Notes: generated from the sequence alone by a model not told the origin. DNA of 64,000 bases from Pseudoflavonifractor sp902362925 (GCA_902362925.1 CABIYL010000009.1); one strand, 5' to 3'. Shown: positions 51,007-60,216, numbered from the stretch's first letter. Numbers and translations are program-made.

Positions 51007-52122
51007 TTATTTTTCCGTCAACCGCTCCCCTGTCTCACGGTCAAAGAGATGGAGCCGGTCCAGCCGGAGCGACACCTCCAGCTTCTCCCCCGGACGGCCC
51101 GGAAAGTCGGCCCCTGCCGCCATGGTGAAGGTTCCCCCACCCTGACACTCCAGGAACACCAGACACTCCCGCCCCGTATTCTCCACGGCGGTAATACAGG
51201 CCGGAAAGGCCACCGGGTCCCCCGGTCCTGCGGGACACACGTGCTCCGGCCGCACACCCACGGCCAGGTCACGGCCAAAGGCCTCCTGGGGCAGCCGGGT
51301 CCCCTGCCCCAGGGAGAAGGTCTGCCCGGAGAGCTCCAGCCAGGTGCAGCCGTCCCGCCAGAAGACCTTCCCATCCCACAGATTCATGGGCGGTGAGCCG
51401 ATGAACTGGGCCACAAAGAGGTTAGCGGGTGCGTCGTAGAGGGCCCTGGGGGTGTCTACCTGCTGGAGCACGCCGTCCCGCAGCACGGCAATACGGGTGC
51501 CCATGGTCATAGCCTCGGTCTGGTCGTGGGTGACGTAGATGGTGGTGGTGCCCAGGCGGCGCTGAAGGGCTACAATCTCCCGGCGCATATCCACCCGCAG
51601 CTTGGCGTCCAGGTTGGAGAGTGGCTCATCCATCAGAAAGAGCTTGGGCTGGCGCACCATGGCCCGGCCCAGGGCCACCCGCTGGCGCTGCCCGCCCGAT
51701 AGAGCGCCAGGCCGACGGTCCAGGTACTCGGTCAGGCCCAGGCTCTCCGCCACCTCCTCCACACGGCTGCGCACCGCCTCCTTACTCCAGCGGCGCATTT
51801 TCAGCGGGAAGGCCATGTTGTCCCGCACCTTCATGGTGGGGTAGAGGGCGTAGTTCTGGAACACCATGGCGATGTCCCGTGCTCTGGGTGGCACCCGGTT
51901 GATGATCCTGCCGTCCATGCGGATGGTCCCGCTGTTCACCGTCTCCAGCCCCGCGATCATCCGCAGAAGGGTGGACTTTCCGCAGCCCGACGGCCCCACG
52001 AAGATCATGAACTCCCCGTTCTCCACCGTCAGATCCACATCCCGCACCGCGTGGACACCGCCGGGATACCACTTATTTACCCGCTCGATGGTCAGCCCTA
52101 CGCTGCCCGCTGTTTCCGCCAT
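51007..52122 (-). CDS. MsmK/UgpC-type ABC transporter ATPase
   Basis: A 371-residue ATPase of the carbohydrate uptake-1 class. It has Walker A GPSGCGKST at about 43-51, the Q-loop VFQNYALYP, signature LSGGQRQR, Walker B LFLMDEP, and the switch histidine in YVTHDQTEAMTM. The C-terminal third is a TOBE regulatory domain (around VGVRPEH). It is the last gene of the operon and the only ATPase in it, so it should power the MalF/MalG-type permeases upstream. Whether it also works with the MacB-like protein is unknown. Confidence 0.93.
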   Translation of the reverse strand: MAETAGSVGLTIERVNKWYPGGVHAVRDVDLTVENGEFMIFVGPSGCGKSTLLRMIAGLETVNSGTIRMDGRIINRVPPRARDIAMVFQNYALYPTMKVRDNMAFPLKMRRWSKEAVRSRVEEVAESLGLTEYLDRRPGALSGGQRQRVALGRAMVRQPKLFLMDEPLSNLDAKLRVDMRREIVALQRRLGTTTIYVTHDQTEAMTMGTRIAVLRDGVLQQVDTPRALYDAPANLFVAQFIGSPPMNLWDGKVFWRDGCTWLELSGQTFSLGQGTRLPQEAFGRDLAVGVRPEHVCPAGPGDPVAFPACITAVENTGRECLVFLECQGGGTFTMAAGADFPGRPGEKLEVSLRLDRLHLFDRETGERLTEK

Positions 52123-52138
52123 GGTATCTGCTCCTTTT

Positions 52139-52978
52139 TCAGTCTTTCATGCCGGAGGCCGAGATGCCCGCCTCCAGATAGCGCTGGCCGAAGAGGAAAA
52201 TCAGCAGCGCAGGGGTTAACATAATTACAGATGCAGCCAGAGAAGCTCCGGCGTTCTCCGCCGTCACCGTGGGCAGGTAGAGGGAGAGCGGCCAGAGGGT
52301 CTTATCTTGAAGAAAGGTAAGGGGCTGCTCCAGGGCGTTCCAGTACTCCAGGAATCCCAGCACCACGGCGGAGAGAATCCCCGGCGCCCCCAGGGGCAGG
52401 CCGATGTGGAGGAAAATGGCCAGGGGCCCCGCTCCATCCAGCGCCGCCGCCTCGGTCAGGGCGGAGGGGATGGCGGCGAAAAACCGGACCATCAGGAAGA
52501 CCGGGAAGGTGGACACCGCACCGGGCAGGATGATGGCCCAGATGGTATTCATCAGGCCCAGGCCGTCCAGCACCAGGTAGCTGGACACCATGGTGACCTG
52601 AAAGGGCATGAGCATGAGGACGATGTACAGCCCGTAGAGGGCCTTCCGGCCAGGGAACTGGAAGCGGGCGAAGGCCCAGGCCGCCGGGGCTCCGATGAGC
52701 ACCTGGCCCAGCACCACGGGGAACACCTGGCGGCAGGAGTTCCAGAACATGGCGAAGAACTCCGGCGTGTCCAGCAGCAGCTCCACATAGGGCTGGAGGG
52801 TGGGGTACATGGGCAGCAGGGGCCACACCGCGTTTCCCCCGGTCTCCGACAGCACGGGGGCCAGGTTCTGCTCCACTTCCTCCGCCCCCATGAGGGAGCC
52901 GGTGAGCAGCATCCACAGTGGCACCCACACCAGACAGGCCAGCAGTGCCAGTATCATGCCGATGAACCATTTTTTCAC
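52139..52978 (-). CDS. Carbohydrate-type ABC permease, MalG-like
   Basis: A 279-residue permease with six membrane helices and the EAA loop EAAALDGAGPLAIFLHIGLP, which binds the ATPase. It starts at a GTG that overlaps the stop of the MalF-like gene (GTGA), so the longer in-frame ATG is rejected. It forms the import channel with the MalF-like subunit. The substrate cannot be read from sequence; family members carry sugars, glycerol-phosphate or similar solutes. Confidence 0.92.
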   Translation of the reverse strand: MKKWFIGMILALLACLVWVPLWMLLTGSLMGAEEVEQNLAPVLSETGGNAVWPLLPMYPTLQPYVELLLDTPEFFAMFWNSCRQVFPVVLGQVLIGAPAAWAFARFQFPGRKALYGLYIVLMLMPFQVTMVSSYLVLDGLGLMNTIWAIILPGAVSTFPVFLMVRFFAAIPSALTEAAALDGAGPLAIFLHIGLPLGAPGILSAVVLGFLEYWNALEQPLTFLQDKTLWPLSLYLPTVTAENAGASLAASVIMLTPALLIFLFGQRYLEAGISASGMKD

Positions 52979-53874
52979 CCTTCCATCCCTCCTCCCGCCC
53001 TGCCCCAGGCCCGCTGGAGCAGGAGAATCAACAAAAATACCGTCAAAGCCAGCAGCACCGCCCCGGCGCACATCTTGTCCACGTCCAGGCTGACAAACCA
53101 GTTGTTGAAGAGGTGCTGGAGCATGTAGATGCTCTGGTTGGGGTAGCTGCCGCCGATGAGATAGGCCTCCCGGAACACCTTGAAGGAGTTGAGCAGGGAG
53201 AGTACCGTCACCGTAAAGAAGGTGGGGGCCAGGTTGGGCAGGGTGATGCGGAAGAACCGGGCCGCCGCCCCGGCGCCGTCCATCTGGGCCGACTCATAGA
53301 GAGCGGGCGGGATGGACGTAATACCCGAGAGCCAGAGGATCATGTCATAGCCCGTGTTCTTCCACAGATAGGTAAACACCAGCACGCCGAAGGTCAGGCT
53401 GCTGTCCAGCCAGTCGGCCCCCTCCAGCCCCACCAGATCCAGCAGCTGGTTGAACAGGCCGTTCTCATGGAACACCACCTTCCACAGCAGCACAATGGAG
53501 GCCACCGGGATGGACAGCGGAATGAGAAAGCTGGTCTTGAAGATACCCCGCTTGTCCTCCACCGCGTGGATCAGCAGCGCCAGCAGCAGGGAGAGCACCA
53601 GCAGGATGGGGATGCACACGGCGGCAAATTTGGCCGTATTGGCCGCAGCCAGCCGGAAGGCATCGTTCTGGAGCACGGAGATATAGTTCTTCAGGCCCAC
53701 AAACTGCCCGCTCATGGCGGAGAAGAAGGACCGGCGTACCACGTCCCCGAAGGGCACCAGCACCAGCACCAACACCGCCAGCAGGCTGGGCAGCAAAAAC
53801 AGCCAGGGCACAGCCCGGTCCTCTGCCCGCTCCCCCTGCCGCCAGGGCGGAAGCTCTTTTTTGCGCCGTCTCAC
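52975..53874 (-). CDS. Carbohydrate-type ABC permease, MalF-like
   Basis: A 299-residue permease with six helices and the EAA motif ESAQMDGAGAAARFFRITLP. It starts at a GTG overlapping the stop of the MacB-like gene, again as GTGA, and overlaps the MalG-like gene by four bases. Two successive GTGA couplings tie the efflux-like protein upstream to an import-type channel, which is unusual. Confidence 0.92.
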   Translation of the reverse strand: MRRRKKELPPWRQGERAEDRAVPWLFLLPSLLAVLVLVLVPFGDVVRRSFFSAMSGQFVGLKNYISVLQNDAFRLAAANTAKFAAVCIPILLVLSLLLALLIHAVEDKRGIFKTSFLIPLSIPVASIVLLWKVVFHENGLFNQLLDLVGLEGADWLDSSLTFGVLVFTYLWKNTGYDMILWLSGITSIPPALYESAQMDGAGAAARFFRITLPNLAPTFFTVTVLSLLNSFKVFREAYLIGGSYPNQSIYMLQHLFNNWFVSLDVDKMCAGAVLLALTVFLLILLLQRAWGRAGGGMEG

Positions 53875-55127
53875 AGTCTCTCCTCCTCTCCCGCTGGCAG
53901 CGCCGAACCGGGCGGCGCGATGTCCGCCGTCAGCCACCCGTCATGCCGCCGCAGCCCGTAATCCGCCGCCAGCCACAGCGGCGGCAGCAGCCACCATATC
54001 CGTCCCGGCGCTCCGCCGCCCATCCGTGCAAAGAGCAGCGTCAGCACAAACACGCTCCCCGCCGCCCCCAGACAGGCCAGCAGCAGGCCGGTCTCCGTCT
54101 CCGGGCGCAGCCGTCCGGCTGGTGCCAGCAGCGCGCAGGCCGCCAGGGCCCACACCAGGCACCCCAGGGCCGCCGGCCAGAGAAGTCCGTCCCGGGTGCC
54201 CATGGCGCCGGAAACCGCAGTCCACAGCTCCTCTGTCAGCTCACCGGCCAGAGCGGTCCAAAAGTCGAAATCAGACCACCGGGTGGGGATAAGCCGGTCG
54301 GGAATCTCCCATGGAAAGCCCAGCACCCAAAGGGTCAGCCCGCCCGCCGCCAGCACGGGGATCAGACATTGGGAAAGCAGCAGCGGACTGCGGCGCAGCC
54401 GCCACAGACGCTCCCCCAGCCTCAGCAGGAGCACCACGCCCAGGACCAGCCCCGGCAGAGCGGCCAGAGCGTTCAGAACCCAGCCCAGCAGGGGCAGGTC
54501 GGTCACCTGCCCCACCGGGAAACCGTTCTGGCTCAGCCAGGCCGTTGTCTCGCTCCCGCCGCCTCCGTCCTGAAATTGGACCATCGCCCGGTCCATGGCC
54601 TGCGTGCTGCTCCCCTCCGTCTGAATCAGGGCCAATCCATCGTCTCCCCGGAACACGCCCCGGACGGCATAGGTATTCCCGTTCCACTCCACCGTCTCGC
54701 CCAGCACGTCGGTGCTGCCCCAGAGAGCGGCGGCCGCAGCCTCATCCAGGGCGATACCCTGGATATCCCCCCGGACAGGCCAGCCGCCCCGGAGGAAGGC
54801 GCCCGGCCACAGCAGATCTGCCTGGCCGAACACAGTGAGCAGCCGCACCGGGGTGCTCCGTTCCCCTGTCCGGTCAGTGAGCATCTGGTTCTCCTGCTCC
54901 TGCCACAGAACAAGGTCTGGAAAGGAAGTACTGCCGTCCTCCGCCGCCCAGCGCTCCGCCTGACAGAGGTCGGCGGGGCTGACGCCGGCACCCTCCCCCG
55001 TCCAGCAGACAGCCGCCCCCTGGGTCAGCGGTCCGCACTGCTGGGCAAAGCAGAGGGCCGCCATCCAGGCGCAGAGAAAGAGCAGGGCGGGCAGCCACCG
55101 GGACAGTCCCCATGTATGTCTCTTCAT
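53871..55127 (-). CDS. MacB-like extracytoplasmic-domain membrane protein
   Basis: A 418-residue protein with an N-terminal helix (about 11-30), an extracytoplasmic region to about residue 210, and then about five helices. The outer region resembles a MacB periplasmic core, with segments such as RLLTVFGQADLLWPGAFLRGG and ALWGSTDVLGETVEWNG (quoted separately). True MacB/FtsX permeases have one plus three helices after the core and a dedicated ATPase; neither holds here. It is coupled to the MalF-like gene by GTGA and lies 15 bases after the adaptor gene. Identification is by motif only and the function is open. Confidence 0.6.
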   Translation of the reverse strand: MKRHTWGLSRWLPALLFLCAWMAALCFAQQCGPLTQGAAVCWTGEGAGVSPADLCQAERWAAEDGSTSFPDLVLWQEQENQMLTDRTGERSTPVRLLTVFGQADLLWPGAFLRGGWPVRGDIQGIALDEAAAAALWGSTDVLGETVEWNGNTYAVRGVFRGDDGLALIQTEGSSTQAMDRAMVQFQDGGGGSETTAWLSQNGFPVGQVTDLPLLGWVLNALAALPGLVLGVVLLLRLGERLWRLRRSPLLLSQCLIPVLAAGGLTLWVLGFPWEIPDRLIPTRWSDFDFWTALAGELTEELWTAVSGAMGTRDGLLWPAALGCLVWALAACALLAPAGRLRPETETGLLLACLGAAGSVFVLTLLFARMGGGAPGRIWWLLPPLWLAADYGLRRHDGWLTADIAPPGSALPAGEEERL

Positions 55128-55142
55128 CGCTTCGCCCTCCGG

Positions 55143-57191
55143 TTACGCCGTCTCGTCCAGCACCCGCACCCGGTCCCCCTGGTCGATGGGCTTGCTGCTG
55201 CTCACCACCACCTGGTCCTCCGGCAGCAGGCCGTCCGCCTCCACGGCCACCCGCTCGCTGTCCCTGGCCTTGACCGTGACGGGCACCTGTGCCACCGTCT
55301 GCTCCGTGCCCATGACGGTCTGCTTCTCCCGCAGCACCAACACAAACTCCCCGTTCTGGCCGCTGCGCAGGGCACCCAGGGGAAGGGTAGTACTGTACTG
55401 CTCGCTGCGCTTGGTAATCTCCAGCTTGGCCGATGCGCCGCCAGCCCAGCCGGTTCCCTCCAGCGCCGCCGTCACGGTCACCTGCCCCTTGTCGTCCGCC
55501 CCGCTGATGGCGGTGATAATCACCTTGGCGCTCTGGCTCCTGCCCTGGCTGGTGAAGGAGAGGGTTCCCTCGTCCCCCACCGCCAGCTGCTCGGCCTCCT
55601 TCTGGTCCAGAGTGCCCGTAAACTGGTACCCAAGGTCGCCCCGGGACAGAACTGCTGCCTGCTCCCCGGCCTGGGTTACGCCGGTTTCGGTACGGATCTT
55701 CTTCACTGTGCCCCCGATGGGCGCGGTCACCCGGCCCCCGGCCTCCTGGGCCGCCCGGAGGATATCCAGGGTCTCCTGCTTCTCACGGCGCTGGCTCACG
55801 TAGCCCAGCCGCTCAATCTCCGCCTGCTGGGCGGAGGCGGCGTTGGTTCTTCTGTCGTTCTCCGCCTGCTGCTGGGCGCTCTCCAGTCCCCGCTGAGCGC
55901 TCTCCACCCCCTGCTGGGCGCTCTCGATGGCCCGCTGGGCGGTGAGCAGCTGCTCCTCTGTGGCGGAGGCGGCGTCCTCCGCCGCCCGCTCAGCACTTCG
56001 GAGCCCCTGCCGGGCGGCATCCAGGGCGGACTGGGCGGTGACCACCAGGGTCTCCTCGCTCATGTCGGTGCGCTTCTCCGCCTCCTTCAGCTTCTCCTCC
56101 GCCTCCGTCACTTTGTTCTCAGCCTCCGTCACCTTCTCCTTCCACTTCTCCTGCACCTTTTTCAGGTTTTCCCTGGCCCGCTTTACCGCGTTATAGGCGG
56201 TGCTGCTGGATTGCGCCAGGCTATTCATATTGGCTTCCGCCTGATCCCTGATGTCCTGGGCCTGGAGAAGGGCCGTCCGGGCGGCTGCAATGGCCGCCTC
56301 GTCCCCCTGGGCCAGAGCGGCGTCCAGCTCCGCCTGGGCCTGCTTTACCGCCTCCTCTGCCCGGTTGTAGGAGCCGACGGCGGCAATATATGAGCTGTCC
56401 GTGCTGGTCTGCTGGTCCTCGGCGGTCTCCAGCGCCTGTTTGGCGGCATCCTCCGCCTCCGATGCCGACTCCTTTACCGTCTCCAGATTGTCCTTGGCCG
56501 CCTCCAGCGCCTCCCGGGCCGCCTTGACCAGGGCCTTCTTGGCCTTGACCTCCGCTTCCGCCAGCTCCGCCTCCGCCTGGGTCACCTTATCCTGCGCCTC
56601 GGTCAGGTCCTGGGCGGCCCGGTCCTCCGTCACTCCCCGGCTCTCAGTCAGCCGCTCATAGTCCTCCTGGGCCCGCTTCAGTGTGGTCTGGGCGGTGGCC
56701 AGATTGTCCTGGGCAGTGAGGACGGCGTCCGTCCCCTCTGAGGTCTGTCCCTTCGCCGCGTTGGAGATCTTCAGGTCCAGCAGGGCCAGCTCCTGCTCCA
56801 GGGTCTCCACGGCCCGGTCCAGACTCTCCCGGTCCAGCTCCAGCAGAGTGTCACCCGCCTGGACCGCCTGCCCCTGAGCCGCCGTTATCCGGCTGATCTC
56901 CAGTCCCTCCGGCAGGTCCACCGTCAGGTCGCCCATGGCCCGGATGGCGCCGGTTATGGTGCAGCGCTGGGTCAGGATGCCGCTCTTGCTCTTCTCCGTC
57001 TCCACCCGGGCCACGGTGATGCCGTAGGCCGCCCGGGACAAAAGGGTCAGCACCAGCATGAGGACAAAAAAGCCCGCCAGCGCCTTGGCCGCCTTCCGCT
57101 GAAGGGTGTGCTTCATTCTGTGCTCCGGCGGGGTCCCTGCGGCCAGCCGCGCCCGCTCTTCCTGTATCCGCTCCGCCGTGTTCCATGCCAT
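55143..57191 (-). CDS. HlyD/MacA-like periplasmic adaptor with long coiled coil
   Basis: A membrane-fusion (adaptor) protein of about 682 residues. After an N-terminal cytoplasmic stretch and one helix (about 35-57), it has half of a lipoyl/barrel-sandwich domain (VDLPEGLEISRITAAQG). A very long Ala/Glu/Lys-rich coiled coil follows (about 115-450). The second barrel half is GRVTAPIGGTVKKIRTETG, and a beta-barrel end comes last. Adaptors of this type work with efflux pumps; here the partners are a MacB-like protein and import permeases. The start is uncertain: 57191 (no good ribosome site), 57212, or 57116, which has GGAG six bases upstream. Confidence 0.82.
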   Translation of the reverse strand: MAWNTAERIQEERARLAAGTPPEHRMKHTLQRKAAKALAGFFVLMLVLTLLSRAAYGITVARVETEKSKSGILTQRCTITGAIRAMGDLTVDLPEGLEISRITAAQGQAVQAGDTLLELDRESLDRAVETLEQELALLDLKISNAAKGQTSEGTDAVLTAQDNLATAQTTLKRAQEDYERLTESRGVTEDRAAQDLTEAQDKVTQAEAELAEAEVKAKKALVKAAREALEAAKDNLETVKESASEAEDAAKQALETAEDQQTSTDSSYIAAVGSYNRAEEAVKQAQAELDAALAQGDEAAIAAARTALLQAQDIRDQAEANMNSLAQSSSTAYNAVKRARENLKKVQEKWKEKVTEAENKVTEAEEKLKEAEKRTDMSEETLVVTAQSALDAARQGLRSAERAAEDAASATEEQLLTAQRAIESAQQGVESAQRGLESAQQQAENDRRTNAASAQQAEIERLGYVSQRREKQETLDILRAAQEAGGRVTAPIGGTVKKIRTETGVTQAGEQAAVLSRGDLGYQFTGTLDQKEAEQLAVGDEGTLSFTSQGRSQSAKVIITAISGADDKGQVTVTAALEGTGWAGGASAKLEITKRSEQYSTTLPLGALRSGQNGEFVLVLREKQTVMGTEQTVAQVPVTVKARDSERVAVEADGLLPEDQVVVSSSKPIDQGDRVRVLDETA

Positions 57192-57195
57192 GGGT

Positions 57196-59454
57196 ATGAA
57201 ACGAATCATCACACTGGCCCTGTCCCTGGCTCTGCTGCTGGGACTGGCGGCAGGCTGCAGTCAGGGGAGTAGCAGCGAGACCGCCATGGGCCGCTATATT
57301 GAGGAACAGGGTCCTGTTCTGGAGAATGTGTATCTGGCGGGAGGCCTCCGGCGGCTGGAAAACGGCGACCTCTCCCTGGTGGCCCAGACCTCGGAGGAGA
57401 GTGGACTTGGGTACTATCGCTATGTGTTCCCCGCTGACGGCGGCGAGCCCCAGCGCACTGCTCTGGAGGGTCTGCCCGCTCTGCTGGGTGAGAATGGCTA
57501 CGTACGGGCCCTGACCGAAGGGGCGGACGGCACCATCTACGTCCTCTACGCCTCCGGCACAAGGAGCTCTCTGGTGGCCCGCAGCACCGACGGCATAACC
57601 TTTGAGCCCATTGACATTCCGGACCTGGCCGCGCCCCAGCAGGCACCCGAAGACGGCGCTGCCGGTTCGGCCGGCTCCTTTGTCCTTGGCAGCTCCTCCG
57701 CGGATATCTCCGTCACCGAGGAGGGCGGCATCGTTGTCTCCTTTGACGGCCAGAAATATGTCTCCGGTATTCTCCCTCTCTCCGACGGTTTCCTGCTGAT
57801 GTTCAGCACACCCGGGGCCTCCCGCTACTCGGTGGACGGCACCCTGGTGGCGGAATACCCCGGCATGCCCATGCCTGGCAGCACCGCTGTCTGGGAGAAC
57901 ACCCTCATCATGCTCAATCAGGACTCCAGCGCTCTGGTGACCTATGACCTGGAGACCGGCAGGCAGAGCGGTACTTACAGCTACGACGGTCTGGGCTTTC
58001 TCACCGCCGTGGGAATGGACAGTGACGGCATTTTCCTGGCCGACACCACCGGCATCTACCGCCAGTCCCTGGACGGCAAGCTGTGGGAGCGGCTGGTGGA
58101 CGGCGGCCTGACCACCCTGGTCATGCCCAACGTGACCATCGCCGGTCTGGCAGGCGACGGCGGTGACGGCTTCCACGCCCTGCTCTCCACCGGCGAGAAC
58201 ACCTTCCAGCTCATGCACTACGTCTTTGACCCCGACACCCCCACCAACCCGGAAACCGAGCTGACCGTATTCTCCCTCAAGGACAACAGCACCATTCGGC
58301 AGACCATCGGCGAGTTCCAGCGCCGCAACCCCAACGTGCGGGTCAACTTCCGGGTGGCCCTGGACGAGAACGCCTCTGCCACCACCGAGGACATTATCCG
58401 CTCGCTGAACACCGAGATCCTCAGCGGAAACGGACCGGACATTCTGCTGCTGGACGGCCTGCCCGTAGACTCCTACATCGAAAAGGGCGTTCTGGCCGAT
58501 ATGACCGCTCTGATTGACCGCATGGTGGCTGAGAACGGGCTCATGTCCAACCTGATGGGCGCCTACGCCAGAGACGGGAAGATCTACGGCGCTCCCGCCC
58601 GGTTCACCCTGCCCGTCATGATGGGCAGCACAGAGGAGGTGGCGGCTGTCACCTCTCTGGAGGACCTTCTGAAGCTGACCCAGGCGGGAGAGCAGGACGA
58701 GCCTCCCTTCCTGCGTGCGCCCCAGACTCTGTGGGACGAGGAGGGCACCGGCATGCTGATGGAGTTCTACGACGTGAGCGCTTCCTCCTTCCTCAGTCAG
58801 GACGGCGTGGATGAGGCTGCCCTGGCCGACTATTTCCGCACCGTCCTGGCCCTGGACGAGAGCGTGAAGCGCTACTCTCCTGAGTCCAACGACGCCGCCC
58901 TCACCATGGTGGCCTCTGTCAGCCCCAACGGCGGCGGATATGAGATTGTGGATATGGGCGCCTGCGACCTGCAGGCAGGCTTTGCCCGGTTCCACTGCAC
59001 CACGCTGTCCGGCATCTACGGTCTGGAGAATATCTGCTCCAATCTGTCCCAGATGGACTATGGGCTGGACAGCCTCTTTGGCCGTGGACAGTACACCCCC
59101 GTGGGCGCTGTGGGCATTCTGTCCACCAGCAGCCAGCAGGAGCTGGCCGCCAGCTTCGTGGAGATGATGCTCTCCCCCACGGTGCAGGATTCCTACCTCT
59201 CCGACGGTTTCCCGGTCAACGGCAGCTCTCTGGAAAAGCTGGTGCAGGAGACGCTGACATCGGAGGACGGAACCGTGGAGAGCGACATGGGCTTCCTGGA
59301 CCTGTGCGGCACGCTGGACACCCCCATCCTCACCGACCAGGTGGTGAAGGAGGCGGTGCTGGACCAGATTTCCGGCCTGCTGAACGGCTCCCTCACACCG
59401 GAGGATGCCGCCGCGGCTGTGGTGGAAAAGGTATCCCTCTATCTGGCGGAGTAA
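57196..59454 (+). CDS. Long lipoprotein: possible propeller-like N-terminal region plus family-1 solute-binding domain
   Basis: A 752-residue lipoprotein (signal peptide, lipobox GLAAGC, Cys21). Residues about 30-360 consist of repeating beta-rich, propeller-like stretches such as SLVAQTSEESGLGYYRYVF, GTIYVLYASGT and GIFLADTTGIYRQSLDGKLW. From about 375 on, a family-1 extracellular solute-binding domain begins with ELTVFSLKDNSTIRQTIGEFQRRNP (landmark split: ELTVFSLKDN, EFQRRNP). Typical family-1 binding proteins are about 420 residues, so the added N-terminal half is exceptional. It is divergent from the transporter operon and is the likely receptor. No Shine-Dalgarno sequence is visible at the ATG. 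Confidence 0.78.
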   Translation: MKRIITLALSLALLLGLAAGCSQGSSSETAMGRYIEEQGPVLENVYLAGGLRRLENGDLSLVAQTSEESGLGYYRYVFPADGGEPQRTALEGLPALLGENGYVRALTEGADGTIYVLYASGTRSSLVARSTDGITFEPIDIPDLAAPQQAPEDGAAGSAGSFVLGSSSADISVTEEGGIVVSFDGQKYVSGILPLSDGFLLMFSTPGASRYSVDGTLVAEYPGMPMPGSTAVWENTLIMLNQDSSALVTYDLETGRQSGTYSYDGLGFLTAVGMDSDGIFLADTTGIYRQSLDGKLWERLVDGGLTTLVMPNVTIAGLAGDGGDGFHALLSTGENTFQLMHYVFDPDTPTNPETELTVFSLKDNSTIRQTIGEFQRRNPNVRVNFRVALDENASATTEDIIRSLNTEILSGNGPDILLLDGLPVDSYIEKGVLADMTALIDRMVAENGLMSNLMGAYARDGKIYGAPARFTLPVMMGSTEEVAAVTSLEDLLKLTQAGEQDEPPFLRAPQTLWDEEGTGMLMEFYDVSASSFLSQDGVDEAALADYFRTVLALDESVKRYSPESNDAALTMVASVSPNGGGYEIVDMGACDLQAGFARFHCTTLSGIYGLENICSNLSQMDYGLDSLFGRGQYTPVGAVGILSTSSQQELAASFVEMMLSPTVQDSYLSDGFPVNGSSLEKLVQETLTSEDGTVESDMGFLDLCGTLDTPILTDQVVKEAVLDQISGLLNGSLTPEDAAAAVVEKVSLYLAE

Positions 59455-59458
59455 GACG

Positions 59459-59497
59459 AAAAGCGGCCGTCCGGCAAATGCCGGACGACCGCTTTTT
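59459..59497. terminator. Bidirectional terminator between convergent genes
   Basis: Stem arms AAAAGCGG-CGTCCGGC and GCCGGACG-CCGCTTTTT with one small mismatch, and U-runs on both strands. It serves the long binding-protein gene and the opposing lipoprotein gene. Confidence 0.9.
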
Positions 59498-59505
59498 ATT
59501 TGTTC

Positions 59506-60216
59506 TCAGGTTCCCAGGCTGTCATAGTAGACCACAAGCCAGTCCAGATTGGAGAAATCGTCGTCGCTGAGATAGTAATAGCCGTCCTCATCGGGCTGGA
59601 CCTGCACCAGGATGGAGGTCTCCTCCATGTAGCCCAGGCCGGGAATCAGGGACTCCAGCAGGTCGGCCAGGCTCTGGCCGTAGTCGGCGTCGTAGGTATT
59701 CACATACCAGTCTTCCCACTCGGCGTCGGTCATGGCATCGGGGTCCACATCGGCGTACTTGGCCTCAAAATTCTCGCTGAAGTCGTACCAGGCGCTGTTG
59801 AGCTGGTCGATGATGTCGATGGGCTTCACCACTACCTTGACGGAGTAGCTGCCGTCATCCATCTTGCTGGCCTCCTGGACGGTGTAGTCCGCCTTGGCGA
59901 AGATCTGCCGGTAGAGGTCGGCGAAGCGGGCGGTCAGCTCCTCGGTGGGGTACTCGATGGCCAGACAGCTCATCAGATATTCCGCCTCGGCGGTCATCTT
60001 GCTGTCGTAGGCCTCCTGGCACTCCTCTTCGGTGGAATCGGCCACCAGGTCCAGATAGCCCTGAAATTCGCCCTTGTAGATTACATCCATCTGGGCTTTG
60101 ACGTAGTCCACCGCGTCCTCCTTGGTGACACCGCCGCCGAAGAGGTCGCAGCCGGTCAGGCACAGAACGAGAGACAGGGCCAGGGTGAGCAGGGTGAGCT
60201 TGCGCAGTTTCTTCAT
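59506..60216 (-). CDS. Hypothetical lipoprotein (DUF5105-like)
   Basis: A 236-residue exported lipoprotein. The signal peptide carries the lipobox LCLTGC with Cys23. The mature part is acidic and rich in Tyr and Asp (YGQSLADLLESLIPGLGYMEE). It resembles DUF5105-type lipoproteins found in clostridia, whose function is unknown. MKKLRKL at 60216 is set by GGAGG eight bases upstream. It is monocistronic. The gap 60217-60349 holds nothing recognisable. Confidence 0.7.
   Translation of the reverse strand: MKKLRKLTLLTLALSLVLCLTGCDLFGGGVTKEDAVDYVKAQMDVIYKGEFQGYLDLVADSTEEECQEAYDSKMTAEAEYLMSCLAIEYPTEELTARFADLYRQIFAKADYTVQEASKMDDGSYSVKVVVKPIDIIDQLNSAWYDFSENFEAKYADVDPDAMTDAEWEDWYVNTYDADYGQSLADLLESLIPGLGYMEETSILVQVQPDEDGYYYLSDDDFSNLDWLVVYYDSLGT

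Noticed and set aside
56851..58995. A 714-codon minus-strand open frame opposite the long binding lipoprotein
   Set aside because: It is Gly/His/Val-rich without motifs, while the plus-strand protein has a signal peptide and a recognisable solute-binding domain.
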